From contig JAUWAH010000042.1 in the NCBI GenBank assembly GCA_030602145.1, positions 1-10,477 of the forward strand: DNA of 10,477 bases, in the 5' to 3' direction. The stretch comes from Desulfobulbus sp. Lineage in GTDB: Bacteria > Desulfobacterota > Desulfobulbia > Desulfobulbales > Desulfobulbaceae. Position 1 is the first letter of the stretch. The number at the start of each line of letters is the position of its first letter. The position numbers and the translations under genes are program-made. The notes below the pieces were generated by a model, which made no database searches, was not told where the DNA came from, and saw nothing but the letters and a program-made list of their open reading frames with translations. Positions 1 to 6,878 of this stretch are shown one piece after another.

Positions 1-119
1 ACATCAGCCAGGCCTCGACCGGCATCGGCGAGGTCAACCAGAATGTCTCCCAGGGATCGGTGGTTTCCGCCCAGATCGCCCAGGAGATCAGCGAGGTCAA
101 GGATGCGGCCGCCTCCATG
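1..119 (+). repeat. Direct repeat, upstream copy (truncated by window edge)
   Basis: Bases 1-119 are identical to 619-737, an offset of 618 bp or exactly 206 codons. Identity stops at 120 (g) versus 738 (t), right after the shared gcctccatg. This copy encodes the C-helix of the receptor ([17 protein letters not shown] and onward to AAASM). Because it touches the window edge, the repeat probably extends further upstream. Confidence 0.95.
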
Positions 120-830
120 GGCGAGGCCGCCGGCAACGTTACCATGGTGGCCGCCGCCGTCGAGGAGATGACCGCAACCATTACCCAGATCGCCGACAAC
201 GCCGAAAAGGCCAGCAAAATCACTGCCGGCGCGGTCAATCAGACCGAAAAGGCCTCGGTGCAGATCAGTGAATTGGGCGATTCGGCCAAGGACATCGGCA
301 AGGTCATCGAGACCATCACCGATATCTCCGAACAGGTCAACCTGCTGGCGCTGAACGCCACCATCGAGGCGGCCAGGGCCGGCGAGGCGGGCAAGGGGTT
401 TGCGGTGGTTGCCAACGAGATCAAGGAACTGGCCCGCCAGACCGCCTCGGCGACCAACGAGATCAAGCAGCGGGTCGAGGGCATCCAGCATTCGACCAAG
501 GGCACGGTCGACGAGATCAGTGCCATCACCAAGGTGGTCAACGAGGTCAACCAGATCGTCGGCATCATCGCCAGCGCAGTGGACGAGCAATCAGCCGCCA
601 CCAAGGAAATTGCCAACAACATCAGCCAGGCCTCGACCGGCATCGGCGAGGTCAACCAGAATGTCTCCCAGGGATCGGTGGTTTCCGCCCAGATCGCCCA
701 GGAGATCAGCGAGGTCAAGGATGCGGCCGCCTCCATGTCCGCCAACTCAACCCAGGTCAACCAAAGCGCCACCGCCCTCTCCGGATTGGCCGGTGAACTC
801 AACGCCATGGTCAACCGCTTCACGGTCTGA
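1..830 (+). CDS. Methyl-accepting chemotaxis protein, C-terminal part (5' end outside window)
   Basis: This is the cytoplasmic signalling part of a chemoreceptor that would control CheA through CheW. The reading frame is open from the window edge (first full codon at position 3), so the sensor, membrane segments and HAMP are off-window. The conserved hairpin tip is at about 333-470, with [20 protein letters not shown] followed by [14 protein letters not shown]. Long helices on each side are rich in Ala, Glu, Gln and Ser. The C-terminus (NAMVNRFTV) resembles the end of the neighbouring receptor (QGIVNTFKI), and no CheR-tethering NWETF-type tail is seen. The first 39 visible codons repeat a segment of the C-terminal helix exactly and then run straight into an N-terminal-helix sequence ([17 protein letters not shown]), which is abnormal for a single-hairpin receptor. 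The gene is followed by a strong terminator. Family assignment is certain; the full architecture is unknown. Confidence 0.95.
   Translation, partial: ISQASTGIGEVNQNVSQGSVVSAQIAQEISEVKDAAASMGEAAGNVTMVAAAVEEMTATITQIADNAEKASKITAGAVNQTEKASVQISELGDSAKDIGKVIETITDISEQVNLLALNATIEAARAGEAGKGFAVVANEIKELARQTASATNEIKQRVEGIQHSTKGTVDEISAITKVVNEVNQIVGIIASAVDEQSAATKEIANNISQASTGIGEVNQNVSQGSVVSAQIAQEISEVKDAAASMSANSTQVNQSATALSGLAGELNAMVNRFTV
619..737 (+). repeat. Direct repeat, downstream copy
   Basis: Perfect copy of 1-119 in the same frame of the chemoreceptor. Here the sequence continues into the normal receptor C-terminus ([19 protein letters not shown]), so this copy sits in the expected context and the upstream copy is the displaced one. 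Confidence 0.95.
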
Positions 831-871
831 CGGCCGGCACCCTCCTGCCTCCCGCCGTGACATCACCTCAG

Positions 872-900
872 GGCCCTCTCAAAGAGGGCCTTTTTCTTTC
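872..900 (+). terminator. Rho-independent terminator of the chemoreceptor gene
   Basis: Stem ggccctct (872-879), loop caa, stem agagggcc (883-890), then a T-rich tract tttttctttc (891-900), 42 bp after the chemoreceptor stop codon. Read on the - strand the stem is not followed by T residues, so it should not serve the converging kinase gene. The rest of 831-990 shows nothing else. Confidence 0.9.
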
Positions 901-990
901 CGTCATGCTCAAGAAGCGGCAGGCTGCAACGCAAACGAACGGCGGCTGGAATGGCTGGGAACAGGGAAGGGTAACGGAAGGAAGTAAAAT

Positions 991-3039
991 TTATGAACCC
1001 GCAAGCACCTGCCGAATGGTGACCGACAGTCTTTGCAGGGTGAACGGCTTCTGGATGAAATGGTGATCGTGCAGTTCCCATTCGACATCCTGGCTGGACG
1101 CGTCATACCCGGAACAGAGCAGCACTTTGAGGTCTTGGTCCTGCTCCCTGAAGCGACGAACCAGTTCCGCGCCGCTCATTTTCGGCATGATCAGGTCGAC
1201 GATCGCCAGATCGATCCGGCCCCGGTGATCGGCGAAGACCCGCAGGGCTTCCCCACCGGACCCGGCAAGGAGAACGGTATACCCCAAATGCTCGAGCATC
1301 TCCCGGGTCAGGGTGAGGACCATGGCGTCGTCGTCGACCAGGAGGATGGTTTCGTTGCCCGGCAGGCAATCGACGGCCTGCTCCGACTGTCCTTCCGCCA
1401 GGCCATCGGCGGCGGGCAGCAGCAGGGTGAACCGGGCGCCGCCCGCCGGCATGTTTTCTGCCTGGATGAAGCCGCCGTGATGGCTGATGATGCTGTAGGC
1501 GGTGGCCAGCCCCAACCCCGTCCCCTGATGCTGGTCCTTGGTGGTGAAAAACGGGTCGAATATCCGATCAAGGATCTGCGGATCGATGCCGCAGCCATTG
1601 TCGGCGACCGTGATCCGTACATATCGTCCGGGCACCCAACCTTGAGGGAGCGGGGCCGACCGGTCCATCTCGACATTTTCAGTGCCCAGAGCCAGTTCCC
1701 CGCCCGCCGGCATGGCGTGGGCGGCATTGACGAAGAGATTGAACAGCACCTGCTCGATCTGGCCACCATCGACCGCCACCGGCCAGACTCCCTCCTGCAA
1801 CCGGGTATCGATGACGATGTCCCTGCGGCTGCGACCGAACAGGGTAGCGCAGCCGGTCAGGAGCAGGTTGGGATCAATGATGCGGATCTCGGCCTGGTCC
1901 CCCTTGGCCAAGGTCAGCAACTGCTTGGTCAGATTGCCGCCATGTTCAACGTACTGTTCGATATTGTGCAGCTTTTCTGGATTGAACGGCTGGCCTCCGG
2001 CTTGCAGATCAAAGAGCATCAGGGAGGCACTCCCCTGGATGCCCATGAGCAGGTTGTTGAAATCATGAGCGATGCCGCTGGCCATCGTCCCCAGTGCCTC
2101 GAATTTCTGGGCCCGGTACAGTTGCAGTTCCATGGCCTTGGCCTCGGTGACATCGCGGTAGCTGCAAATGATTCCAGCCGGCTTCCCCCGGTGATCTTCA
2201 TAACGGGCGATACTGACCGAGACATCCAGCAGAACCCCCGCCCGGGTGATCCGTTTGGTCACCAGATGATTGACCGGCCGGCCCTCCTCCATGACCTGCC
2301 TGAACTCCCCTGAGTCCGGGTCACCTTCCTCGCTCCGGGCAAAGGGCAGTCGACGACCGGCCAGCTCGGCGAGCGGCCAGCCGAACAGGCGGGTGAAGCT
2401 CGGATTGACGAGCCGGACCAGGCCATCGCCATCGGTGATGGCAATGGCATCGGCGGTGGCATTGAGCAGACTGCGGTAGAGCGCTTCGTTTCTGCTCGAC
2501 TCCTCATACAACTGCCGGTACCGCTCCTGGCTCTCCTCCAGGTCACGGGTCCGTTCGATCACGGTTTGCTCGAACCGGTCTCGATGGGCGAGCAGTTCCA
2601 GCTCCTGTTCCTTGTGTTTGGTGATGTCGATGATCAGCACCAGGGTGCCGGTGATTTCGCCGTCCTTGTCCCGGATCGGGGTGGCAATATGGTCGATGTG
2701 GATGGTCTCGCCGCTGACCCGGGTTCGCCGCCGTTCGGAACGGCCGCTGGGTCGACCGGCGAAGACCTGCTCGGCCGGGCAGTCGTCGCACACCTGATCG
2801 ATGCCGGCCGCGGCCTGGTGGCAGAACTTCCCCAAAACCGAGGCACCGTAGATCTCCTCGGCCTTGCGGTTGTAGCCCACCACCCGGTAGTCGCGGTCGA
2901 GTTCCCACATGGCGATGTCCATGACGTCGATCAATTCAGTCAGGGTGGCGGCCAAACGACTGCTGGCGGCGGACGAACCGCCTGGTGCCAGGAGTGTGTT
3001 GCGCACCTTCTCCCCCATTGAATCGGTATCGGATGACAT
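991..3039 (-). CDS. Hybrid sensor histidine kinase, PAS-PAS-HisKA-HATPase-receiver
   Basis: Soluble 682-residue sensor kinase with no membrane segment. In order: PAS 1 at about 35-140 with C73, C84 and C87; a charged coiled linker about 140-185; PAS 2 about 186-300. The H-box SGIAHDFNNLL has phospho-acceptor His325. The ATPase domain carries the N-box (NLFVNAAHAM, Asn438), G1 DNGCGI (480-485), F-box FDPFFTTK and G2 GTGLGLA (506-512). The C-terminal receiver spans about 563-680 with acidic residues D569-D571, phospho-acceptor Asp615 (IVDLIMPKMSG) and Lys664 (QKPF). All catalytic residues are present, so it should be active and pass phosphate internally to its own receiver. No DNA-binding or enzymatic output is present, so a partner is needed. 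Start ATG at 3039 is preceded by AAGGAAAA. It lies 122 bp downstream of the Cache chemoreceptor and is possibly co-transcribed with it. The stimulus is unknown. Confidence 0.95.
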   Translation of the reverse strand: MSSDTDSMGEKVRNTLLAPGGSSAASSRLAATLTELIDVMDIAMWELDRDYRVVGYNRKAEEIYGASVLGKFCHQAAAGIDQVCDDCPAEQVFAGRPSGRSERRRTRVSGETIHIDHIATPIRDKDGEITGTLVLIIDITKHKEQELELLAHRDRFEQTVIERTRDLEESQERYRQLYEESSRNEALYRSLLNATADAIAITDGDGLVRLVNPSFTRLFGWPLAELAGRRLPFARSEEGDPDSGEFRQVMEEGRPVNHLVTKRITRAGVLLDVSVSIARYEDHRGKPAGIICSYRDVTEAKAMELQLYRAQKFEALGTMASGIAHDFNNLLMGIQGSASLMLFDLQAGGQPFNPEKLHNIEQYVEHGGNLTKQLLTLAKGDQAEIRIIDPNLLLTGCATLFGRSRRDIVIDTRLQEGVWPVAVDGGQIEQVLFNLFVNAAHAMPAGGELALGTENVEMDRSAPLPQGWVPGRYVRITVADNGCGIDPQILDRIFDPFFTTKDQHQGTGLGLATAYSIISHHGGFIQAENMPAGGARFTLLLPAADGLAEGQSEQAVDCLPGNETILLVDDDAMVLTLTREMLEHLGYTVLLAGSGGEALRVFADHRGRIDLAIVDLIMPKMSGAELVRRFREQDQDLKVLLCSGYDASSQDVEWELHDHHFIQKPFTLQRLSVTIRQVLAGS

Positions 3040-3063
3040 GGTTTTCCTTGGGCAATGACCGCT

Positions 3064-3097
3064 GCCGGACCCCGGACCGCGACCGGTCGGGTCCGGC
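3064..3097 (-). other. GC-rich stem-loop between chemoreceptor and kinase genes
   Basis: Perfect 9-bp inverted repeat gccggaccc (3064-3072) / gggtccggc (3089-3097). It continues inward through gacc/ggtc after a 2-nt bulge. No T tract follows on the - strand, so it is not an ordinary terminator. It sits about 15 nt upstream of the kinase Shine-Dalgarno and could tune mRNA stability or expression between the two genes. The structure is seen; the role is inferred. Confidence 0.6.
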
Positions 3098-3161
3098 CGC
3101 TCGGCTGGGGTCCGGGCAGGTTTGTTTTCCGGGACTGTCGTTCGACCGTTACGGATTCAGG

Positions 3162-5159
3162 TTATATTTTAAAGGTATTGACAATTCCCTGCAACTCATT
3201 GGCCAGCTCCTGCAAGCGGCCGGCGCTGGAGGCCACCTGTTGGCTGGACTTCGAAATCTCCAGGGAAGCGCTGTTCACGCCAGTGATGTCCTGGGTGATG
3301 GTGGCGGCCACCGCCGAACTCTGGCTGACATTCTCATTGACCTCACCCAACCCTTGCGAGGCCTGGGCAATGTTGTCGGCGATCTCCTCGGTGGCAGCGG
3401 ATTGCTCGCCCACCGCCGTCGAGATGGTGGCCACAATCTCGTTGACGCTGTTGATGATCTTGGTGATCTGGTTGATCTCCTCCACCGTCGACCGGGTGGT
3501 CCCCTGGACGCCGGCGATCTGGTCTTTGATGTCCTGAGTGGCGATGGCGGTCTGCTTGGCCAGCTCCTTGATCTCGTTGGCAACCACCGCAAACCCCTTG
3601 CCCGCCTCGCCGGCCCGGGCCGCCTCGATGGTGGCGTTCAGGGCCAGCAGGTTGGTCTGCTCGGAAATCTCGGTGATCGCCTCGGTCACCTTGCCGATGG
3701 CCTGGGCGGCCTGGCCGAGTTCGGCCATCTTGCCCGAAGTGTTCGAGGCCTGATGGACGGCCTGTTCCGAAATCGAATGGGCCTGCTCGGCATTTTGGGC
3801 GATCTGGTTGATGGTCGCGGTCATCTCCTCGGCGGCACTGGCCACCATGGTGGTGTTGGTGGTCGACTGTTCCATGGCAGCGGCCACGCCGTTGAGGTTG
3901 GCGCTCATCTCCTCGGCGGCGGTGGCCACGTTGTTGGCCCGGCCCGAGGTTTCCTCGGCATTTTTCGACAGGCCGGCAGCGATGCCGGACAGGTCCTTGA
4001 TGGCCAGGTTGACCTCGCGGGTGTTGTCACTGACGCGGCCGATGATCGTTTGCAGTTTTTCGATGAAGATATTGAACCACTTGGCCAGTTCGCCGACCTC
4101 ATCCTTGGAGGTGACCTCCAGACGCATGGTCAGGTCGCCCTCGCCCTGGGCGATGTCCTTGAGACCGGCGACCGCCTTGTTGATCGGCCGGACGATCGAG
4201 TTGGCGGCAAACAAGATGAGCAGCGCGGCCAAGGCCACCGACACCAAGGTGATCAGGGCGATGGTGTTGCGCAACGAGACAACGCTGACCAGGAATTCCT
4301 TGGCGTCCTGGGTGGCGGCGACGCTCCAGCCGTTGAGCTTGACCGGAGCATAGCCGGCCACCTTGTCGATCTCCTTGAACACGTAGCCTTCCGAGCCGGT
4401 GGTGCCGGCCATCATTTCCCGGGTGATGGTTTCCATGCCCTTGAGGGTTTTGAGGTCGAGCTGGAGAATGTGCTTGGTGTCGGGATGGGCAATGATGATG
4501 CCCTCCCTGTTGGCCATGAAGCAGTAGCCGGTCGTTCCGATTTTCTTGGCCGTGACCAGATCGATGACCACCGACCCCTTGAGAAGGGCACCGAAGACAC
4601 CGAGGAAGGCGCCACTGTCGCCAAATACCGGGCCGACAATCAGGAGTACCGGCTCGTTGGTCGCCTTGGAGCGGACCATCTCACCGCTGACCGTCCGCTT
4701 GGTCTGCTTGGCCTCCTGGAAGAGGGGATGGCCGGCGATGTCCAAGCCCTTGAGTTCTTCCTGGGAACCAGCCTCTGCAGCAAAGACCTTGCCGTTGGCA
4801 TCGGTGAGCAGGATGGCGTTGTAGCGACTGCGGAGTTGCTCGAACCGCTTGTGCAGATCCTTGCGGATCACCTCGACGGCCTCGGCGGCCCCGTCGATTC
4901 CTTTGGCCTGCACCGCCTCGGCGGCGATTTTCACCTGGGTGCGGCCGGCAAAGGCGGCTGCGTATTTGATCTCCCCGTCCATGGTGGCCGCCACCTGCAT
5001 GGCCATGCCCTCGGCGATGGACTGGGCATTGGCCTTGCTGTAAAAAGTCACCGCATCGGCGGAGTTTTTCTGGGCCACAAAACCGCTCACGGCCAGGGGA
5101 ATGAGAACAAGCAAAATACCGCCAACAATAAGTTTGAACCGAATCGATGAAAATTTCAT
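3162..5159 (-). CDS. Methyl-accepting chemotaxis protein with periplasmic double-Cache sensor
   Basis: Complete 665-residue transmembrane chemoreceptor. TM1 is at about 8-30 ([20 protein letters not shown]). The periplasmic sensor spans about 31-297 and looks like dCache_1: a first subdomain around [19 protein letters not shown] and a second around [22 protein letters not shown]2 is about 299-319, HAMP about 321-375 ([18 protein letters not shown]). The signalling hairpin has its tip at about 498-540 ([20 protein letters not shown]). Cache receptors usually sense small metabolites such as amino or organic acids; the ligand here cannot be read. I chose ATG at 5159 because GAGAGG lies 6-7 nt upstream; an in-frame TTG at 5165 directly abuts that site. 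It has its own strong promoter (5287-5314) and a structured leader. The hairpin is a paralogue of the one ending at 830 but is not identical, and this gene shows no internal duplication. Confidence 0.96.
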   Translation of the reverse strand: MKFSSIRFKLIVGGILLVLIPLAVSGFVAQKNSADAVTFYSKANAQSIAEGMAMQVAATMDGEIKYAAAFAGRTQVKIAAEAVQAKGIDGAAEAVEVIRKDLHKRFEQLRSRYNAILLTDANGKVFAAEAGSQEELKGLDIAGHPLFQEAKQTKRTVSGEMVRSKATNEPVLLIVGPVFGDSGAFLGVFGALLKGSVVIDLVTAKKIGTTGYCFMANREGIIIAHPDTKHILQLDLKTLKGMETITREMMAGTTGSEGYVFKEIDKVAGYAPVKLNGWSVAATQDAKEFLVSVVSLRNTIALITLVSVALAALLILFAANSIVRPINKAVAGLKDIAQGEGDLTMRLEVTSKDEVGELAKWFNIFIEKLQTIIGRVSDNTREVNLAIKDLSGIAAGLSKNAEETSGRANNVATAAEEMSANLNGVAAAMEQSTTNTTMVASAAEEMTATINQIAQNAEQAHSISEQAVHQASNTSGKMAELGQAAQAIGKVTEAITEISEQTNLLALNATIEAARAGEAGKGFAVVANEIKELAKQTAIATQDIKDQIAGVQGTTRSTVEEINQITKIINSVNEIVATISTAVGEQSAATEEIADNIAQASQGLGEVNENVSQSSAVAATITQDITGVNSASLEISKSSQQVASSAGRLQELANELQGIVNTFKI

Positions 5160-5186
5160 AACCAACCTCTCTACGAAAAAATAAGT

Positions 5187-5211
5187 GCCCCGATCCGTTC
5201 ACGATCGGGAC
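5187..5211 (-). other. Leader hairpin 2 of the Cache chemoreceptor mRNA
   Basis: On the - strand GUCCCGAUC pairs with GAUCGGGGC (9 bp including one G-U) around a 7-nt loop. Five nucleotides later comes a run of six T (5181-5176), then the Shine-Dalgarno GAGAGG. This is terminator-like but with an offset T run. It could act as a weak attenuator or a spacer ahead of the ribosome site. Confidence 0.4.
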
Positions 5212-5222
5212 GTGTGCCCCTC

Positions 5223-5261
5223 CGGTCGACGCGCACCATCCCCCATGGCACCCCTCGACCG
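5223..5261 (-). other. Leader hairpin 1 of the Cache chemoreceptor mRNA
   Basis: Two-tier stem on the - strand. The outer CGGUCGA/UCGACCG is 7 perfect pairs. After a 3x3 internal loop comes an inner 7-bp stem GUGCCAU/AUGGUGC around a GGGGG loop, containing two adjacent G-U pairs. Those wobbles pair only in - strand RNA (they become A-C on +), which fits a structure formed in the chemoreceptor leader. I do not recognise a known riboswitch; the GEMM c-di-GMP pattern is not evident. Confidence 0.45.
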
Positions 5262-5286
5262 AACAACAGTCTGTTTCACTGTTCTG

Positions 5287-5314
5287 ATTGTAGGCGCCAG
5301 CGAGGGGAAGTCAA
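5287..5314 (-). promoter_or_regulatory. Sigma-70-type promoter of the Cache chemoreceptor
   Basis: On the - strand: TTGACT (5314-5309), a 16-bp spacer, TACAAT (5292-5287). Each box is 5 of 6 to consensus. The start of transcription would be near 5280, giving a leader of about 120 nt. No sigma-28 or sigma-54 pattern is seen, so this receptor would be outside a classical flagellar sigma cascade. Confidence 0.7.
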
Positions 5315-5316
5315 AG

Positions 5317-5336
5317 AATAGGTAAACTTACCCATT
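5317..5336. promoter_or_regulatory. Palindromic operator-like site 1
   Basis: AATAGGTAAACTTACCCATT: an inverted repeat built on GGTAA-AC-TTACC, with one mismatched pair over 20 bp. It starts 2 bp behind the -35 box of the chemoreceptor promoter, centred near -46. It matches site 2 at 17 of 20 positions in the same orientation. Because a fold on the - strand is also possible, a contribution to termination of the upstream kinase gene cannot be excluded. Confidence 0.6.
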
Positions 5337-5340
5337 AAAA

Positions 5341-5360
5341 AACAGGCAAACTTACCTATT
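5341..5360. promoter_or_regulatory. Palindromic operator-like site 2
   Basis: AACAGGCAAACTTACCTATT: second copy of the palindrome, centre-to-centre 24 bp from site 1 and centred near -70. The - strand RNA of this copy could fold AAUAGGUA/UGCCUGUU with a 4-nt loop and run into TTTT, so it may also be a weak terminator for the shikimate kinase gene, which stops 25 bp upstream. The two roles could coexist. Confidence 0.55.
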
Positions 5361-5384
5361 GAGCCATTTTCGACCACCAGGGGG

Positions 5385-5927
5385 TCAGCGGCGGGTGTGC
5401 AAAATGGGCGAAACCGCCCGACCGATGGCGGCGGCGAGTTCCTCCTGATCGCGGCCGTCACAGGTCACGGTCAGTTCGGCGTATCGCCTGTAGAGTATTT
5501 GGCGCTCATCGAAGAGTTGGGCGAAGGTCTGCTCCCTGGCCTTGGCGATGCCCCGGGTGGCGAAGTTGCGGATGCGGCGCTCGATCTCGGCCAGGGATAC
5601 CTCGAGAAAGACAATGATCGACATCGCCCCCAGGTGGGCCATGGCCCGTTCGCTGTAGACGGCGCTGCCGCCGGTGGCAATCACATGAGCACTGACATCG
5701 AGCGCGCAGATCTCTTCCTCCTCGATGGCTCGCAGGGCGAGGTGGCCGGAATGGTCGAGGATCTGCTGGAGGGTTTTCCGGCGGTTGGACTGGATGAGGA
5801 CATCGGTGTCGATGAAACCGAGGCCCAGATTCTTGGCCAGGATGACGCCGATGGTGCTCTTGCCTGCGCCGGGCATGCCGATCAGGGTGAGGTTGGTTTT
5901 CACTGCCGCGTACCATGAGGGGAGCAT
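5385..5927 (-). CDS. Shikimate kinase family protein (AroK/AroL-like)
   Basis: Cytoplasmic P-loop kinase of 180 residues, close to the usual 170-175. It would phosphorylate shikimate to shikimate 3-phosphate with ATP in aromatic amino acid synthesis. Walker A is GMPGAGKST (17-25). Candidate shikimate contacts are Asp42 in DTD, Arg66 in LALR, Gly86-Gly87 in ATGGS and Arg142 in DERQILYRRY. The lid carries TRGIAKAREQT (Arg125) instead of the common RPLL pattern, as in a divergent subgroup I recall from anaerobes; a related small-molecule kinase activity is therefore possible. Start: ATG 5927 is not preceded by a good Shine-Dalgarno and a hairpin (5931-5953) abuts it; GTG 5903 (172 residues, beginning just before KTNLTLIG) is the alternative. 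The open frame continues upstream to 6137, but that part overlaps the ferredoxin gene and is not protein-like. No other aromatic-pathway gene is adjacent. Confidence 0.85.
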   Translation of the reverse strand: MLPSWYAAVKTNLTLIGMPGAGKSTIGVILAKNLGLGFIDTDVLIQSNRRKTLQQILDHSGHLALRAIEEEEICALDVSAHVIATGGSAVYSERAMAHLGAMSIIVFLEVSLAEIERRIRNFATRGIAKAREQTFAQLFDERQILYRRYAELTVTCDGRDQEELAAAIGRAVSPILHTRR

Positions 5928-5930
5928 TGG

Positions 5931-5953
5931 GCTCGTCCCGGGATGGGACGGGC
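5931..5953 (-). other. Stem-loop abutting the shikimate kinase start
   Basis: gctcgtccc (5931-5939) and gggacgggc (5945-5953) form a 9-bp stem with one mismatch around a 5-nt loop, ending 3 nt before ATG 5927. If transcribed it would occupy the ribosome-binding region of that start. A weak promoter-like pair further upstream (TTGCCC 5991-5986, 17 bp, TAGGCT 5968-5963, - strand) would start the transcript almost at this hairpin. Confidence 0.4.
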
Positions 5954-6048
5954 CATGACGAAAGCCTAGCCCAGGTTTTTTCGGAGGGCAAGGGATAGAT
6001 GCGCGGGGCGGGGCGAGGTATCGAATGAAAATGGAGGGAGGATCCGCT

Positions 6049-6080
6049 CCGGAACCACCGTCATGAGGTCGGGGTTCCGG
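6049..6080 (-). terminator. Inverted repeat after the hcp operon, possible 3' end
   Basis: Perfect 8-bp arms ccggaacc (6049-6056) and ggttccgg (6073-6080) with a 16-nt loop that can add a CCG/CGG pair set. It lies 28 bp after the stop of the last operon gene. The T tract expected of an intrinsic terminator is missing, apart from a TTTT about 20 nt further on. So it may instead protect the mRNA 3' end or act with Rho. Confidence 0.4.
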
Positions 6081-6108
6081 AACGAAGCGAAGGGCCAAGG
6101 AAGACGGC

Positions 6109-6852
6109 TTACCAGGTGGCCTCTCCCTTGATCTCACCGCGGGTGGAAATCACCACCTGACGGACCGGACAGTCGGGCTTGGCCGTATCCCAGGCTTTCT
6201 TGACGATCTGCAGCATGGAATGGCAGCAGGGCACCTCCATGATCAGGATGGTCACCGAGTTCAGCTTGCGGGTGCGGAAAATCTCGGTGAATCGGTCGAC
6301 GTACAACTGCTGGTCGTCAAACTTGGGGCACCCCATCATCACCACCCGGCCGGCCAGGAAATCTTTCTGCAGGCCGGCGTAGGCCACGGCGGTGCAGTCG
6401 GCGGCCACCAGCAGGTCACAATTATCCAGAAAGGGCGCCGTCGGTGGAATCAGCCGGATCTGCACCGGCCAGTGACTCAGGGCCGAGCCGGCCTGGGCGC
6501 TCGGTATGTTGGCCATTTGGCAAGGGGTCATCGGTCGGAGGGTCTGCAACCGGGCCGAGGGGCAGCCGGTCCCATGCGGCACCACCACCTTGGCCGATTC
6601 CTTTTCCTTGTCGGCCAGGAATTGGTGCACCGCCTCCTCGTCGAACTCGTCGGCCTCGCGCTCAATGATCTTCAGTGCCCCGGTCGGGCAGGAGCCCAGG
6701 CAGGCACCAAGGCCGTCACAGAGCTTGTCGGCCACCAGCCGGGCCTTGCCGTCGATGATCTGCAGCGAACCCTCGGCGCAATCAGGCACGCACAGTCCGC
6801 AGCCGTTGCACAACTCTTCATCTATCTGGATAATGTTTCGTTTGACTTTCAT
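6109..6852 (-). CDS. Ferredoxin-like 4Fe-4S protein with Cys-rich C-terminal domain, hcp operon
   Basis: A 247-residue cytoplasmic protein. Residues 1-60 are a bacterial-ferredoxin fold: cluster 1 has C15-x2-C18-x2-C21-x3-C25. Cluster 2 reads CDGLGACLGSCP, so C45, C51 and C55 are present but Leu48 stands where the fourth Cys would be. From what I recall of this family the CDGLGAC form is common. Residues about 95-240 form a separate domain with GCPSA, LIPPTAPFL, AADCTAVAYAG, MGCPKFDD and MEVPCCHS, giving eight further cysteines (C97, C111, C145, C153, C175, C209, C210, C228). Such proteins are known beside hcp in anaerobes, so it likely passes electrons to Hcp or the siroheme protein; this is inference. 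ATG 6852 follows GGAAAAG at a reasonable distance and lies 26 bp after the preceding gene. The longer open frame reaching 7248 is a shadow of the siroheme gene. Confidence 0.9.
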   Translation of the reverse strand: MKVKRNIIQIDEELCNGCGLCVPDCAEGSLQIIDGKARLVADKLCDGLGACLGSCPTGALKIIEREADEFDEEAVHQFLADKEKESAKVVVPHGTGCPSARLQTLRPMTPCQMANIPSAQAGSALSHWPVQIRLIPPTAPFLDNCDLLVAADCTAVAYAGLQKDFLAGRVVMMGCPKFDDQQLYVDRFTEIFRTRKLNSVTILIMEVPCCHSMLQIVKKAWDTAKPDCPVRQVVISTRGEIKGEATW

Positions 6853-6878
6853 ATTCTTTTCCACGGTGTTGGGGTGCG

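Noticed and set aside
857..1066. 69-codon open frame after the first chemoreceptor
   Set aside because: It runs through the terminator hairpin and into the antisense end of the kinase gene, with no ribosome site or recognisable motif.
1033..2313. 426-codon open frame on the + strand
   Set aside because: Antisense of the hybrid histidine kinase, whose catalytic motifs are complete.
2985..5150. 721-codon open frame on the + strand
   Set aside because: It is the exact antisense of the Cache chemoreceptor gene, with low-complexity Gly/Leu/His-rich translation. It results from the GC-rich codon bias of the real gene.
5160..5280. GEMM-type c-di-GMP riboswitch ahead of the chemoreceptor
   Set aside because: Hairpins are present, but I could not find the conserved GEMM core or tetraloop/receptor features.
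5397..5918. 173-codon open frame on the + strand
   Set aside because: Antisense of the shikimate kinase gene with its Walker motif.
5928..6137. 70-residue N-terminal extension of the shikimate kinase
   Set aside because: Its residues are Pro/Arg-rich and unlike the family, it overlaps the end of the ferredoxin gene, and kinases of this family begin just before the Walker A motif.
6839..6856. TTTGAC half-site near the ferredoxin start as a second HcpR site
   Set aside because: Only one half matches; no GTCAAA partner at the right spacing, and it lies in coding sequence.
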